DNA of 64,000 nt from Paenibacillus caseinilyticus (GTDB lineage: Bacteria > Bacillota > Bacilli > Paenibacillales > NBRC-103111), in assembly GCF_027533645.1 (NCBI RefSeq), contig NZ_JAQAGY010000016.1, positions 1 to 64,000 on the forward strand, in the 5' to 3' direction. Position 1 is the stretch's first letter. Every line of letters starts with the position of its first letter. Positions 26,685 to 34,920 of this stretch are shown in pieces. A program made the translations under genes and the position numbers. The notes beneath the pieces were generated by a model. That model did not search any database and was not told where the DNA came from. It saw nothing but the letters and a program-made list of their open reading frames with translations.

Positions 26685-28031
26685 GTGCAGGAATCGGTAG
26701 CACAGGGGCGGCTCGGCCGCCGGGCTGTCGTCATCGGCGGCAGCATTGCGGGAATGCTCTCGGCCCGGGCGCTCTCGGGGTCGTTCGGCGAGGTGGTGAT
26801 TGTGGAAGCGGGCGAACCGCAGGAGGGCAAGACGCCGCGCAGGCGGGTCCCGCAGGGGCATCACTCGCATCTGCTGCTGATGAGCGGGCAGCAGGTGCTC
26901 GACCGGCTGTTCCCCGGGTTCACCGGAGAACTGGTCGCGGATGGCAGCGTGGTGACGGACTTCATCGGGGATATGGCATGGTATCAAGCCGGGGCGTGGA
27001 AGCGGCGCTTCCGCAGCGGGCTGGAGGGCCTGCAGCAGACCAGGCCCTTCCTGGAGTGGCATATCCGGCGGAGGCTTGCCGCGGATTGCCCCGGCGTCCT
27101 GTTCCGGTACGGCACCGCCGCAGAAGGGCTTCTCTTGTCTCCCGAAGGCAAGACTGTGCGCGGCGTGAAGCTGCGGGAGGAATCGGGACGGGCGGAGGTG
27201 CTGGAGGCGGACTTCATCGTGGATGCAAGCGGGGCGGGTTCGAAGACGATGGAGTGGCTGACGGGCAAGGAAGATGCCGCCGGGACGTCGGAGAACATCC
27301 ACATCGGTCTGTGTTACGCTACCCGTTATTACAAGCGGCTGCCTGAAGAACACGCCCCGGGGTGGAAGAACTTGCTGATCTCCGCCCGGCTGCCGGAACT
27401 GCCCAGCTTCGGCGTCATCCTCTCGTACGAGGACGGCAAGATGGGCGTGACGCTGGGCACCTACCTTGGAGAGCCGGCGGCGACCGAAGAGGCATTCCTC
27501 GATCTGGCGAGTGCGCTCCCCCAGCCGCATATCTATGACTTCATCCGGGACGCGGAGCCGCTCGGCGGGATCAAGACCTGCCGGATTCCGGCCCAGCAGC
27601 GGCGCAGGCCGGAGCGGATGGGGCATCTGCCGGGCCGGCTGGTGATGCTGGGCGATGCCTACTGCCGGTTCGATCCGATCTATGGGCAGGGGATGTCCGT
27701 CGCGGCGATGGAAGCGGAGCTGCTGCAGGGGCAGCTGGCGGGAGCACAGGATGCCGGCGGGCTGGATACGCTACACCGGGAATACTACCGGAAGCTCGTC
27801 AAGCTGACGGATTACCCGTGGGAGACGGCCTTGACGGAGGCGTTCCGGCATCCCGCGATTCCCGGCCGGAGGCCGCCGGGCCTGCGGTTCAAGCAGTGGC
27901 TGACGATGAAGATCTACCGCGCATCCGCCAAGGATGAGACGGTGTATAAGAAGCTGGTGCAGGCGATGAACCTGACGCACTCCGCGAATATATTTTTCCA
28001 CCCCTCGGTGCTTGTCCGTCTCCTGAGGTGA
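26685..28031 (+). CDS. FAD-dependent oxidoreductase/hydroxylase
   Basis: A 448-residue flavoprotein of the geranylgeranyl-reductase / p-hydroxybenzoate hydroxylase superfamily. The dinucleotide-binding motif is AVVIGGSIAGMLSARAL near residue 14, with the ribose-binding Glu in VVIVEAGEP. The second FAD motif GRLVMLGDAYCRFDPIYGQGM is at about 320-340. A GxxP-type NADPH motif is not obvious. The family includes halogenases and hydroxylases of secondary metabolism; the substrate is unknown and there is no biosynthetic cluster nearby. GTG 26685 has GGAGGAAG upstream. It is probably transcribed alone. Confidence 0.82.
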   Translation: MQESVAQGRLGRRAVVIGGSIAGMLSARALSGSFGEVVIVEAGEPQEGKTPRRRVPQGHHSHLLLMSGQQVLDRLFPGFTGELVADGSVVTDFIGDMAWYQAGAWKRRFRSGLEGLQQTRPFLEWHIRRRLAADCPGVLFRYGTAAEGLLLSPEGKTVRGVKLREESGRAEVLEADFIVDASGAGSKTMEWLTGKEDAAGTSENIHIGLCYATRYYKRLPEEHAPGWKNLLISARLPELPSFGVILSYEDGKMGVTLGTYLGEPAATEEAFLDLASALPQPHIYDFIRDAEPLGGIKTCRIPAQQRRRPERMGHLPGRLVMLGDAYCRFDPIYGQGMSVAAMEAELLQGQLAGAQDAGGLDTLHREYYRKLVKLTDYPWETALTEAFRHPAIPGRRPPGLRFKQWLTMKIYRASAKDETVYKKLVQAMNLTHSANIFFHPSVLVRLLR

Positions 28032-28041
28032 GGGGGCTGCC

Positions 28042-28070
28042 TTGAAAGCTCCGGCTCCTTATACTATACT
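28042..28070 (+). promoter_or_regulatory. Promoter of the split ThrE operon
   Basis: TTGAAA (28042-28047), a 17-bp spacer and TATACT (28065-28070). The ~68-nt leader holds a GC-rich hairpin (AGCCGGGACGG with CCGCCC...GGCT) of unknown role. Confidence 0.75.
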
Positions 28071-28144
28071 TTTGGAAACCAACTAACGGACGTAAGCCGG
28101 GACGGGAGGACCGCCCTTTGGCTGCTGGCTAGGAGATAACACCT

Positions 28145-28927
28145 ATGGATCAGCTACTACAATCCAATCCCGCCCAAGAGGTCGTGCAGGTCTGCCTGTT
28201 AGCCGGCAAAATCATGCTGGAGAGCGGCGGGGAGACGTACCGGGTCGAGGATACGATGGCCCGAATCGCGGACGCCTTCGGCATGCCGAACACCCACAGT
28301 TTCGTGACGCCTACCGGAATCATCTTCTCGGTGGAGGGACCGGGGCAGACGACCCGGCTCGTTCGGATCTCGGAGCGGTCCACGGACCTGCGCAAGGTTA
28401 CGGATGTCAATGCGGTCTCCCGCAGGATCAGCAGCGGGGAACTCACGGCGGCCGAAGCCTACCGGGAGCTCGAAGGGATCGATGCCGCCGGGCCGAGGTA
28501 TCCCGTCAGCTTCAAGATCGCAGCTGCGGCGATTGCCAGCGGCTGCTTCCTTATCATGTTCGGAGGCGCGTGGCGTGACTTTGTCCCGGCCCTGCTGTCC
28601 GGCGGAGCGGGACTTGCGTTCCTGCTCTACTTTCACAAGCTGGTGCCGATCAAGTTCTTCGCGGAATTCCTGTCCTCCCTGCTGATCGGCTGCCTGGCCT
28701 TCCTCTTCCTGAAGGCGGGGATCGGCCGGGATCTGGACAAAATCATCATCGGCTCCGTCATGCCGCTCGTCCCCGGGCTGCTCATTACGAATGCGGTCCG
28801 GGACCTGATGGCCGGCCACTTCGTCTCGGGGCTGTCCAAGGGGGCGGAGGCGTTCCTGACCGCCTTCGCGATCGGAGCAGGGATCGCCTTCGTGTTCGCT
28901 TTCTTCGGCGGGGAGGGAATCGCATGA
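28145..28927 (+). CDS. Threonine/serine exporter ThrE, N-terminal subunit (YjjP-like)
   Basis: A 260-residue protein corresponding to the DUF1212 half of ThrE. The soluble N-terminus contains the conserved GKIMLESGGETYRVEDTMARI and FVTPTGIIFSVEGPG. About five membrane spans follow. In Corynebacterium ThrE is one protein; here, as in E. coli YjjP/YjjB, the second half is the next gene, which overlaps by 4 nt (ATGA). The pair should export threonine, serine or other small acids (YjjPB is linked to succinate). Transcription starts at the promoter at 28042-28070. Confidence 0.88.
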   Translation: MDQLLQSNPAQEVVQVCLLAGKIMLESGGETYRVEDTMARIADAFGMPNTHSFVTPTGIIFSVEGPGQTTRLVRISERSTDLRKVTDVNAVSRRISSGELTAAEAYRELEGIDAAGPRYPVSFKIAAAAIASGCFLIMFGGAWRDFVPALLSGGAGLAFLLYFHKLVPIKFFAEFLSSLLIGCLAFLFLKAGIGRDLDKIIIGSVMPLVPGLLITNAVRDLMAGHFVSGLSKGAEAFLTAFAIGAGIAFVFAFFGGEGIA

Positions 28928-29358
28928 CGATGCTCGAACAGCTCGCCACCAGCTTCATTGCCACGGCGGCCTTCGCGATCCTCTTCAATGTGCCGAAGGG
29001 GACACTGCTCCAGGGCGGGTTCGTCGGTATGCTCGGCTGGGCCCTGTACCTCACGTTCCTGGAGGTGCCGGTGGATCCAATCGTAGCGACGCTCTTGTCC
29101 TCCTGCTTCGTCGCCGTGGTCTCGCAAGTGTTCGCGAAGGTCTACAGGACGCCCGTGATTGTCTTCAGCGTCTCCGGCATTATCCCCCTGGTTCCGGGGG
29201 GAATGGCTTATGATGCGATGCGCAACGCAGTGGAGAATCAATACGATCTGGCGGTGCCCTTGGCGGCCAAGGCGTTCATGATGTCCGGGGCTATCGCGAT
29301 CGGGCTCGTATTCTCGGAAGTGATCAACCATCTCATCCGCCGATGGCGGCAGGGATAA
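28924..29358 (+). CDS. Threonine/serine exporter ThrE, C-terminal subunit (YjjB-like)
   Basis: A 144-residue protein equal to the DUF3815 half of ThrE. It has four membrane spans with the family signature VFSVSGIIPLVPGGMAYDAMRN (about 80-100) and FIATAAFAILFNVPK at the start. It is translated by overlap with the YjjP-like gene and forms the same exporter. A TVP38/DedA gene follows 12 nt later and is likely in the same operon. Confidence 0.88.
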   Translation: MTMLEQLATSFIATAAFAILFNVPKGTLLQGGFVGMLGWALYLTFLEVPVDPIVATLLSSCFVAVVSQVFAKVYRTPVIVFSVSGIIPLVPGGMAYDAMRNAVENQYDLAVPLAAKAFMMSGAIAIGLVFSEVINHLIRRWRQG

Positions 29359-29370
29359 CGGGAGGGTGGC

Positions 29371-30009
29371 ATGATCCGCAAACTGGGCCTCGGCATCGTT
29401 TATGTGGGCATAGCGTATTTATTGTACTTGTACGGAAGCCGCATCCTGGACTGGATGCAGGGAGCCGACAACCTTCTCTTGGTCATCCTCGCGGCTTCGC
29501 TTATGGCGCTATTCCCGGTGATTCCGTACCCGGTGGTCGGCGGCGTGATTGGCGCGGCCTTCGGCCCGCTGCTCGGCGGTGCCGTCACCTGGACAGGCTC
29601 CACGGCGGCATCCCTGCTCATGTTCCTGTTCGTGCGCTATGGGTACCGGGAGTGGGGCGAGCGGCTGCTGCACGGAGGCAAGGGTCTCGATAAGCTGACG
29701 GCAGCCTTCGAGCGTAACGCATTCCTCTCGATTCTGTTCACACGGATGATTCCCTTCGTGCCGTCGATCTTCGTCAACGTCTATTGCGCCTTGAGCCGGG
29801 TGCCGTTCTTGACGTATGCCGCCGCGTCGGCGCTGGGGAAAGTGCCGGCCATGCTGCTGTTCGCCTTGGCGGGGGACAATCTGGCGAGCGATCCGAAGCG
29901 TCTGCTCGGCACGCTTGCGGGATATGGGGTGTTCCTGGCCGTCATGGCCGGACTCAACCGGTTGTGGAAGCGAAAGCAGGGGCTTCCGGTGGGGAAGCCG
30001 GGGGCGTAG
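29371..30009 (+). CDS. TVP38/TMEM64 (DedA, VTT domain) membrane protein
   Basis: A 212-residue polytopic protein. The VTT domain is recognised by VVGGVIGAAFGPLLGGAVTWTGSTAASLLMFLFVRYG and by RMIPFVPSIFVNVYCALSRVPF, which holds the conserved Arg and Pro residues. Family members flip or move lipids and polyprenyl phosphates. ATG 29371 has GGAGGG upstream and follows the ThrE pair by 12 nt. A second family member lies convergent at 30359, only distantly similar. Confidence 0.85.
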   Translation: MIRKLGLGIVYVGIAYLLYLYGSRILDWMQGADNLLLVILAASLMALFPVIPYPVVGGVIGAAFGPLLGGAVTWTGSTAASLLMFLFVRYGYREWGERLLHGGKGLDKLTAAFERNAFLSILFTRMIPFVPSIFVNVYCALSRVPFLTYAAASALGKVPAMLLFALAGDNLASDPKRLLGTLAGYGVFLAVMAGLNRLWKRKQGLPVGKPGA

Positions 30010-30044
30010 CAGCGGAGATAGCCGCTGTAAGATAAAGTGGAAAG

Positions 30045-30084
30045 AGGATACCTGGAAGCCGGGGAGGCGGCAGGTATCCTTTTT
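30045..30084 (+). terminator. Rho-independent terminator of the ThrE-TVP38 operon
   Basis: AGGATACCT (30045-30053) pairs with AGGTATCCT (30072-30080), with an inner GCC/GGC stem, followed by TTTT. Confidence 0.85.
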
Positions 30085-30192
30085 GGCGTGGATGGAACGC
30101 GGGAGGCCGGCGGGAAAGAGAACGGAATGTTCCCCGGGGAACAACATTTATGGTATAAAATGGGTTAATCAGCTGCTGTGAGGGGTAATAGA

Positions 30193-30327
30193 ATGCGTAT
30201 TGAAACGAATTCTGTATACATAAGCACAAGATTGCTGTTCTGTACCCTGGTGAAGGTAAGCAGGAGTCTTCTACGGCCAAGAGAAGAGGCAGCACAAGGT
30301 CCATCTCCCAAGCTGCGGTGGTTCTGA
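30193..30327 (+). CDS. Possible 44-residue small protein
   Basis: An ATG at 30193 with GAGGGG 8 nt upstream opens a 44-residue frame (MRIETNSVYISTRLL...). It sits in the 349-nt gap between the two TVP38 genes and is not similar to anything I know. Codon use is unremarkable. It could be a real small gene, the remnant of a longer one, or chance. Confidence 0.25.
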   Translation: MRIETNSVYISTRLLFCTLVKVSRSLLRPREEAAQGPSPKLRWF

Positions 30328-30358
30328 CACGCTTTACCCTTCGGTCCCGCCAGCCCGG

Positions 30359-30982
30359 TCATCTGGCTGAACGCCGGCGTACGAGCAGGACCGGAATCAC
30401 CGCAAGCAGCAGAACCGCTGCCAGGCCCGGAAGCAGGGCGGGGCTGAGACCATGGGAGAGGCGGTCGCCCAGGAAGCTGTAGGCGAAGGTCACGGGAATC
30501 GTACCGAGTACCGTACCGGCCAGGTAAGGTAGGAAGCGGATCGGAGAGAGGCCGGCGGCGAACGAGATCAGGTCGAACGGAACGACGGGAATCAGACGGA
30601 GCGAGGCCACCGCGAGGAAGCCTTTGCGTGCCAGACGCTCCTGCCACTTCCGTATGTTCCCTTCGGGCGGCCGGATGAAGCGGGTTCCATAGCGGCGGGC
30701 CAGCAGGAAGACGAGCATGGAGTCTCCAGTAAAGCCAAGAATCGTGTAGAAGGTGCCCCAGAGGGGGCCGAACGCCAGTCCTCCGGCGAGACATAGCACG
30801 GTGGCAGGGAAGAAGAAGAGCGGCCTTACCGTATATACTGCAATATAAATCAAGGGCGCCCAAATGCCGAAGCTCAGGATCGCATCCCTGACCCCTTGGG
30901 GGGTGAAATGAAAGTAATAGTGGTTGATCAGCCACAGCGATACGGCCGCGGCGAGCACGAGTGCGAGTCTAAGCATCTTCAT
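30359..30982 (-). CDS. TVP38/TMEM64 (DedA, VTT domain) membrane protein
   Basis: A 207-residue VTT-domain protein with about six membrane spans. VLCLAGGLAFGPLWGTFYTILGFTGDSMLVFLLAR and LRLIPVVPFDLISFAAGLSPIRF carry the conserved glycine-rich and Arg-x-x-P motifs. The C-terminus is short and basic (VRRRSAR). ATG 30982 has GGAGGG 8 nt upstream and is preferred to an in-frame start at 31003. It converges on the other family member at 29371, probably acting in lipid or polyprenyl phosphate handling. Confidence 0.85.
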   Translation of the reverse strand: MKMLRLALVLAAAVSLWLINHYYFHFTPQGVRDAILSFGIWAPLIYIAVYTVRPLFFFPATVLCLAGGLAFGPLWGTFYTILGFTGDSMLVFLLARRYGTRFIRPPEGNIRKWQERLARKGFLAVASLRLIPVVPFDLISFAAGLSPIRFLPYLAGTVLGTIPVTFAYSFLGDRLSHGLSPALLPGLAAVLLLAVIPVLLVRRRSAR

Positions 30983-31226
30983 AAGTTCTGCCCTCCGATC
31001 CAAATCATAGCGGTGCCAGTCCTACTATCCCCAGATAATCCATATTATAACGGGGCGGCTCAAGGGATACAGGTGGTCGAAGGGGAAGCTCAAGGGATAT
31101 AAGGAATACAAAAAGAGGGGTTGATAGATGAAGCGCTTTCTTTTACACTAATGGAGGACGAATCCATCATCTGGTAGCCATAGGGCGCTAACTCACACGG
31201 CAAATGGAGGAATGGCGTCATCAATA

Positions 31227-31255
31227 TTGACACATGGTTAGTTATGGACTAGAAT
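31227..31255 (+). promoter_or_regulatory. Promoter of the amino-acid ABC transporter operon
   Basis: TTGACA (31227-31232), an exact 17-bp spacer and TAGAAT (31250-31255): a near-consensus vegetative promoter. Confidence 0.85.
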
Positions 31256-31261
31256 GGGTTC

Positions 31262-31404
31262 GTTCATGTTAGATAACTTTACAAGAAGGTCGGAGGCACG
31301 GAAAGGGCTGTATGATAAACCTTTATCATCTGCCCGAGAACCTTGGCGTACAGCCAGGGGCTGCGTGTTGTCCGCCGTACATTGTTTAATCCAGAGGAGG
31401 TCAA
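31262..31404 (+). promoter_or_regulatory. Long structured leader of the amino-acid ABC operon
   Basis: About 143 nt separate the expected transcription start from the first gene. The leader has a hairpin with TGATAAA/TTTATCA arms closed by GGGC/GCCC (about 31307-31342) and a GC-rich AGCC/GGCT hairpin after it. I see no T-box specifier, S-box or L-box core and no U-run, so any control mechanism is unknown. Confidence 0.4.
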
Positions 31405-32208
31405 ATGTTTATGAAAAAATTAGGGTCCATTCTACTCACCACCGTACTCGCGCTTTCGCTTGGTGCCTGTGGTTCGGCCGATAAGACGGCAAGTACGGAC
31501 GGCGCGCAGCAGGGCGCGGGATCGAAGAAGTACGTATTCGGTACGGATGCCACGTACCCTCCGTTCGAGTTCGAGAAGGATGGCAAATATATCGGTATCG
31601 ACGTGGAGCTCATCAATGCGATCGCCAAAGAAGAGGGCTTCGAAGTGGAACTGAAGCCGATGGACTTCAAGGGCATTATTCCTGCGATCACCGCCAAACA
31701 GCTCGACGGGGCGATTGCAGGCATCAGCATTACCGACGAGCGCAAGCAGGTTGTCGCACTCTCAGAGCCTTACTACAAGGCGGGACTGTCGCTGGTCGTG
31801 CGTGAAGACAACACGGTAATCAAGGGGCCGGAGGATCTGAAGGATAAAGTCATTGCGATCAAGAAAGGAACCACGGGCGCGAAGCAGGCGGACGAACTCG
31901 CGAAGAAGTACGGCGCGAAGGTCAACTACTTCGATGACAGTCCCGCTATGTTCCAGGAGGTCGTGAACAAGAATGCCGATGTGACCGTAGAGGACTATCC
32001 GGTCGTTTCTTACAAGATTGCCGTGGACCCGGCTTCCAAGCTGAAGATCGTAGGCGACCGCTTGAACGGCGACTTCTACGGTATTGCTGTCGGCAAGGAT
32101 AATGCCGAGCTGCTGAAGAAGGTCAACGACGGGCTGAAGAAAGTGAAAGACAGCGGCAAGCTTGACGAGATCATTAATAAGTACATGAAGGAAGACGCCA
32201 AGAAATAG
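31405..32208 (+). CDS. Amino-acid ABC transporter substrate-binding lipoprotein
   Basis: A 267-residue SBP_bac_3 family lipoprotein. The signal peptide ends in the lipobox LGAC (Cys about 22). The binding fold shows FGTDATYPPFEFEKDGKYIG, GAIAGISITDERKQVVALS and the C-terminal LDEIINKYMKE. This group binds polar amino acids such as cystine, glutamine or arginine; the ligand cannot be fixed here. AGGAGG precedes two ATGs; 31405 is used, 31411 has more usual spacing. It is the first gene of an SBP-permease-ATPase operon. Confidence 0.92.
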   Translation: MFMKKLGSILLTTVLALSLGACGSADKTASTDGAQQGAGSKKYVFGTDATYPPFEFEKDGKYIGIDVELINAIAKEEGFEVELKPMDFKGIIPAITAKQLDGAIAGISITDERKQVVALSEPYYKAGLSLVVREDNTVIKGPEDLKDKVIAIKKGTTGAKQADELAKKYGAKVNYFDDSPAMFQEVVNKNADVTVEDYPVVSYKIAVDPASKLKIVGDRLNGDFYGIAVGKDNAELLKKVNDGLKKVKDSGKLDEIINKYMKEDAKK

Positions 32209-32254
32209 AACAGTCTGGAGAAAGGACTTCCTATACAGAAAGGACTGGAATTCG

Positions 32255-32908
32255 TTGACGTCTCCGTGGCAAATCATGCTGGATGCCATCCCCGTATTGC
32301 TCCAAGGCACGCTGATTACGCTTAAAATCGTATCGATTTCACTGGTCATCGCGTTCGTGATCGGTCTCATCTCGGGACTTATGAGTACTTCCTCCAATCG
32401 GCTCTTACGCATTCCGGCCATCTTCTACGTCGATCTGATCCGGGGGACGCCGCTGCTCGTCCAGGTGTTCTTCATCTACCTGGGCCTGCCGGTGTTCCTC
32501 GATATCCGGATTCCCGCGGAGGTCGCCGGCGTGGCCGCTATCTCGCTGAATGCGGGCGCGTACATCTCGGAGATCTTCCGCGGGGGGATCAATTCGATCC
32601 ACCGGGGCCAGATGGAAGCGGCCCGATCCCTTGGGATGAGCAAGTACCTGACGATGCGGCTGGTCATCCTGCCGCAGGCGATCCGCCGGATGACGCCGGC
32701 CTTTGTGAATCAGGTCATCGTCAGCATCAAGGATACATCGCTTCTATCGGTCATCGGGATCCGGGAGCTGACGCAGAGCGGGGAGATCATCATCGCCGAG
32801 AACTTCCGCGCCTTCGAGATTTGGGGCGTCGTCGGGATCTTTTACTTCATTATCATCTATGCCTTGTCGTGGGTAGCCCGCAGGCTGGAGAGGAGATTTG
32901 CGGCCTAA
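32255..32908 (+). CDS. Amino-acid ABC transporter permease
   Basis: A 217-residue HisM/GlnP-type permease with five membrane spans. [21 protein letters not shown] near residue 50 is the family signature. The EAA loop ([22 protein letters not shown], about 125-146) contacts the ATPase. The start is TTG 32255 with AAAGGA upstream. Its stop TAA shares a base with the ATG of the ATPase gene, so the two are translationally coupled. Confidence 0.92.
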   Translation: MTSPWQIMLDAIPVLLQGTLITLKIVSISLVIAFVIGLISGLMSTSSNRLLRIPAIFYVDLIRGTPLLVQVFFIYLGLPVFLDIRIPAEVAGVAAISLNAGAYISEIFRGGINSIHRGQMEAARSLGMSKYLTMRLVILPQAIRRMTPAFVNQVIVSIKDTSLLSVIGIRELTQSGEIIIAENFRAFEIWGVVGIFYFIIIYALSWVARRLERRFAA

Positions 32909-33642
32909 TGATCACCGTTCGGAATCTAAAGAAGAACTTCGGAGCGGTCGAGGTACTGAAGGACATCTCGACCACCATCCAGGAGCAGGAAGTCGTCTGT
33001 GTGATCGGGCCGTCGGGTTCGGGCAAGAGCACGTTCCTGCGATGCTTGAACCTGCTGGAGGAAGTCACCTCCGGTACGGTTCTGATCGGCGAGACCGAAG
33101 TGACTTCCCCGAAGACCAATATCGACGCCCTGCGCGAACAGGTAGGCATGGTGTTCCAGCACTTCCACCTGTTCCCCCATCTCACCGTTCTCGAGAATAT
33201 TATGCTCGCCCCGAAGTACGTCAAGAAGCGCGACAAGGGGGACAATGAGAAGCAGGCGATGGAGCTGCTGCGCAAAGTCGGCTTGGAGGCGAAGCGGGAC
33301 GAGTACCCCGACCGCCTCTCCGGCGGGCAGCAGCAGCGGGTAGCCATTGCCCGTGCCCTGGCGATGAACCCGCGGGTGATGCTGTTCGACGAGCCGACCT
33401 CGGCGCTCGACCCGGAGATGGTCGGCGAAGTGCTGCTCGTCATGAAGCAGCTCGCGCGCGAGGGGATCACGATGATCGTCGTGACCCATGAGATGGGCTT
33501 CGCCCGGGAAGTAGCCGACCGCGTGATCTTCATGGACGGGGGCTACATCTTGGAGGAGGGACCTCCCTCCGCATTGTTCGATGCGCCGAAGCACGAGCGG
33601 ACGCAGGCGTTCCTCGGCAAGATCCTGAAGTCGGGCGCGTAG
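32908..33642 (+). CDS. Amino-acid ABC transporter ATP-binding protein
   Basis: A 244-residue GlnQ/HisP-type ATPase. Walker A is GPSGSGKS (34-41), followed by the Q-loop in MVFQHFHLF, signature LSGGQQQR, Walker [14 protein letters not shown] and the switch His in VVTHEMGFA. It powers the importer encoded just upstream. ATG 32908 overlaps the permease stop. The last ~24 codons and the following hairpin occur a second time, slightly diverged, 1.13 kb downstream (34702-34845). Confidence 0.95.
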   Translation: MITVRNLKKNFGAVEVLKDISTTIQEQEVVCVIGPSGSGKSTFLRCLNLLEEVTSGTVLIGETEVTSPKTNIDALREQVGMVFQHFHLFPHLTVLENIMLAPKYVKKRDKGDNEKQAMELLRKVGLEAKRDEYPDRLSGGQQQRVAIARALAMNPRVMLFDEPTSALDPEMVGEVLLVMKQLAREGITMIVVTHEMGFAREVADRVIFMDGGYILEEGPPSALFDAPKHERTQAFLGKILKSGA

Positions 33643-33715
33643 GCGGCGCGGCTTTCACGGTTCTAACCTGTGGCAGGCCCCTTTCTTCCTTGTGGAGGAG
33701 AGGGGCCTGCTGCCG
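33572..33715 (+). repeat. Direct repeat, copy 1 (ABC-ATPase 3' end plus hairpin)
   Basis: From CATTGTTCGATGCG to the GCAGGCCCCT/AGGGGCCTGC hairpin. Copy 2 is at 34702-34845 with strong identity at both ends and a diverged middle. Confidence 0.85.
33673..33710 (+). terminator. Stem-loop at the end of the ABC operon
   Basis: GCAGGCCCCT (33673-33682) pairs with AGGGGCCTGC (33701-33710). There is no U-run, so termination may be weak and read-through into the stalk-protein gene possible. Confidence 0.6.
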
Positions 33716-33834
33716 TTGGGGGGAGGGATACAGGAACGTTCGTCCTTCAAAACCGGTTGCTATCGGGCCTGTTGTGATTTACACTAAATAGGTATATTGC
33801 CTTTATATGGATTACATTATGAGGAGGATGACCT

Positions 33835-34689
33835 GTGAAAAAACGGAACACGGCAGCGGTGGTCGGTGTTCTTTCCCTAACTCTCACCATGGGGATGGTA
33901 GTCGGGACGTATGCAGACGAGGCGATTGCCGAGATTACGGCTCATGTGAACAAACGAATGACCCTGCAGGTAGACGGAACCCAAGTGAAGCTTGCCGATG
34001 GGAAAGAGGAGCTCGCCCCGATCATTTATGAGGGGCGGTCCTATGTGCCTGCAAAGCCGCTGGCCGAGGCTCTCGGGGCACAGGTGCGCTGGGATGAGGA
34101 GACGGAGCGTGTCATCATTACTACAGCCGACAAGGGGGCGCCTGCCGGGGAGCAGGGAGAACCGGAGGCCTCTGCTACGGACAAGCCGGCAGAGAAGACG
34201 GCCGGCGGGATCCCCGTGACGTACCCGGCGGATACCGAACCGTCGAAGATTTATGACGAATACAAAACGATGGCGAGAGAAGGACTTACCGTCTATATCT
34301 ATGCACTGGGGACGGCGGACATGGACGGGAAGCTGAAGGATTTTGTGTACAAATACTATCCTGAGGACCTAGCGGCGGACAGTCCCGAGAAGATATATCA
34401 ACGGGCAAGCCGTGGCTTGGAAGTGACGGGGGGTCAGCTCCGGCCGGCGGATATCCGGAAGCAGATGGAGGATGCCCTCGCAGCGGTGAGCTCCCGGGAG
34501 TTCCCGGATAAGTCTTCCGGGTATGATGCGCAGAACGGCCTGACGCTGCATTATCAGGTTCAGGCTGGCAGTGACAAGGATTCCTTGTATTCAGTGGAGA
34601 TCAAGTTCGTAAAGGAAGGCAATGAGTACAAGTTGAGCGATCTGGTGTTCATTGGAACCCTGGAGGCAAAGGCTGTCCCGGCGGGATAG
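33835..34689 (+). CDS. Secreted stalk-domain (copper-amine-oxidase N) protein
   Basis: A 284-residue exported protein. The signal peptide is MKKRNTAAVVGVLSLTLTMGMVVGTYA. A stalk domain spans about 37-102 (MTLQVDGTQVKLADG, SYVPAKPLAEALGAQVRWDE). A charged linker of about 40 residues and a C-terminal domain without a family I recognise follow (YDEYKTMAREGLTVYIYALG...DLVFIGTLEAKAVPAG). GTG 33835 has GAGGAGGATG upstream. The gene is flanked by direct repeats made of the ABC-ATPase tail, which suggests it was inserted or carried in a duplication. Confidence 0.78.
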   Translation: MKKRNTAAVVGVLSLTLTMGMVVGTYADEAIAEITAHVNKRMTLQVDGTQVKLADGKEELAPIIYEGRSYVPAKPLAEALGAQVRWDEETERVIITTADKGAPAGEQGEPEASATDKPAEKTAGGIPVTYPADTEPSKIYDEYKTMAREGLTVYIYALGTADMDGKLKDFVYKYYPEDLAADSPEKIYQRASRGLEVTGGQLRPADIRKQMEDALAAVSSREFPDKSSGYDAQNGLTLHYQVQAGSDKDSLYSVEIKFVKEGNEYKLSDLVFIGTLEAKAVPAG

Positions 34690-34701
34690 TGAGGAGGCAG
34701 A

Positions 34702-34845
34702 CATTGTTCGATGCGACGAAGCGCGAGCGGACGCAGGCGTTCCTCGGCAAGCTTCTGAAGTCAGGGGTGTAATGAGGCAACCTCGGTTTTAACCTATGGC
34801 AGGCCCCTTTCTTCGTATCGGAGGAGAGGGGCCTGCCGTCGTTCC
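34702..34845 (+). repeat. Direct repeat, copy 2 (ABC-ATPase tail plus hairpin)
   Basis: Mirrors 33572-33715: the same LFDA...[11 protein letters not shown] coding stretch, then a GGCAGGCCCC/GGGGCCTGCC hairpin at the same distance. Confidence 0.85.
34703..34772 (+). pseudogene. Truncated ABC-ATPase C-terminus
   Basis: In frame it reads [16 protein letters not shown] then LLKSGV and TAA at 34770-34772, i.e. the last ~22 residues of a GlnQ-type ATPase. There is no start or upstream domain. It differs from the intact gene at several bases, including the stop codon (TAA against TAG). Confidence 0.8.
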
Positions 34846-34920
34846 GGAAGGTCGTCACTGACTTCAGAAGCTGAGGGGTTTGCCCGAGTCAGGTCAGGCA
34901 GTCGGATCCGGGAGACCGGG

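Noticed and set aside
26279-27346. 355-codon frame bridging the membrane protein and FAD oxidoreductase genes
   Set aside because: It is out of frame with both genes, runs through a terminator hairpin, and has no protein-like features.
28071-28144. Possible riboswitch in the ThrE leader
   Set aside because: The leader has one GC-rich hairpin but no conserved core of guanidine, fluoride or other known riboswitches that I could recognise.
31120-31145. cre-like catabolite site (GAAGCGCTTTC) upstream of the ABC operon
   Set aside because: Only part of the TGWAANCGNTNWCA consensus is met and it lies about 90 nt upstream of the -35 box.
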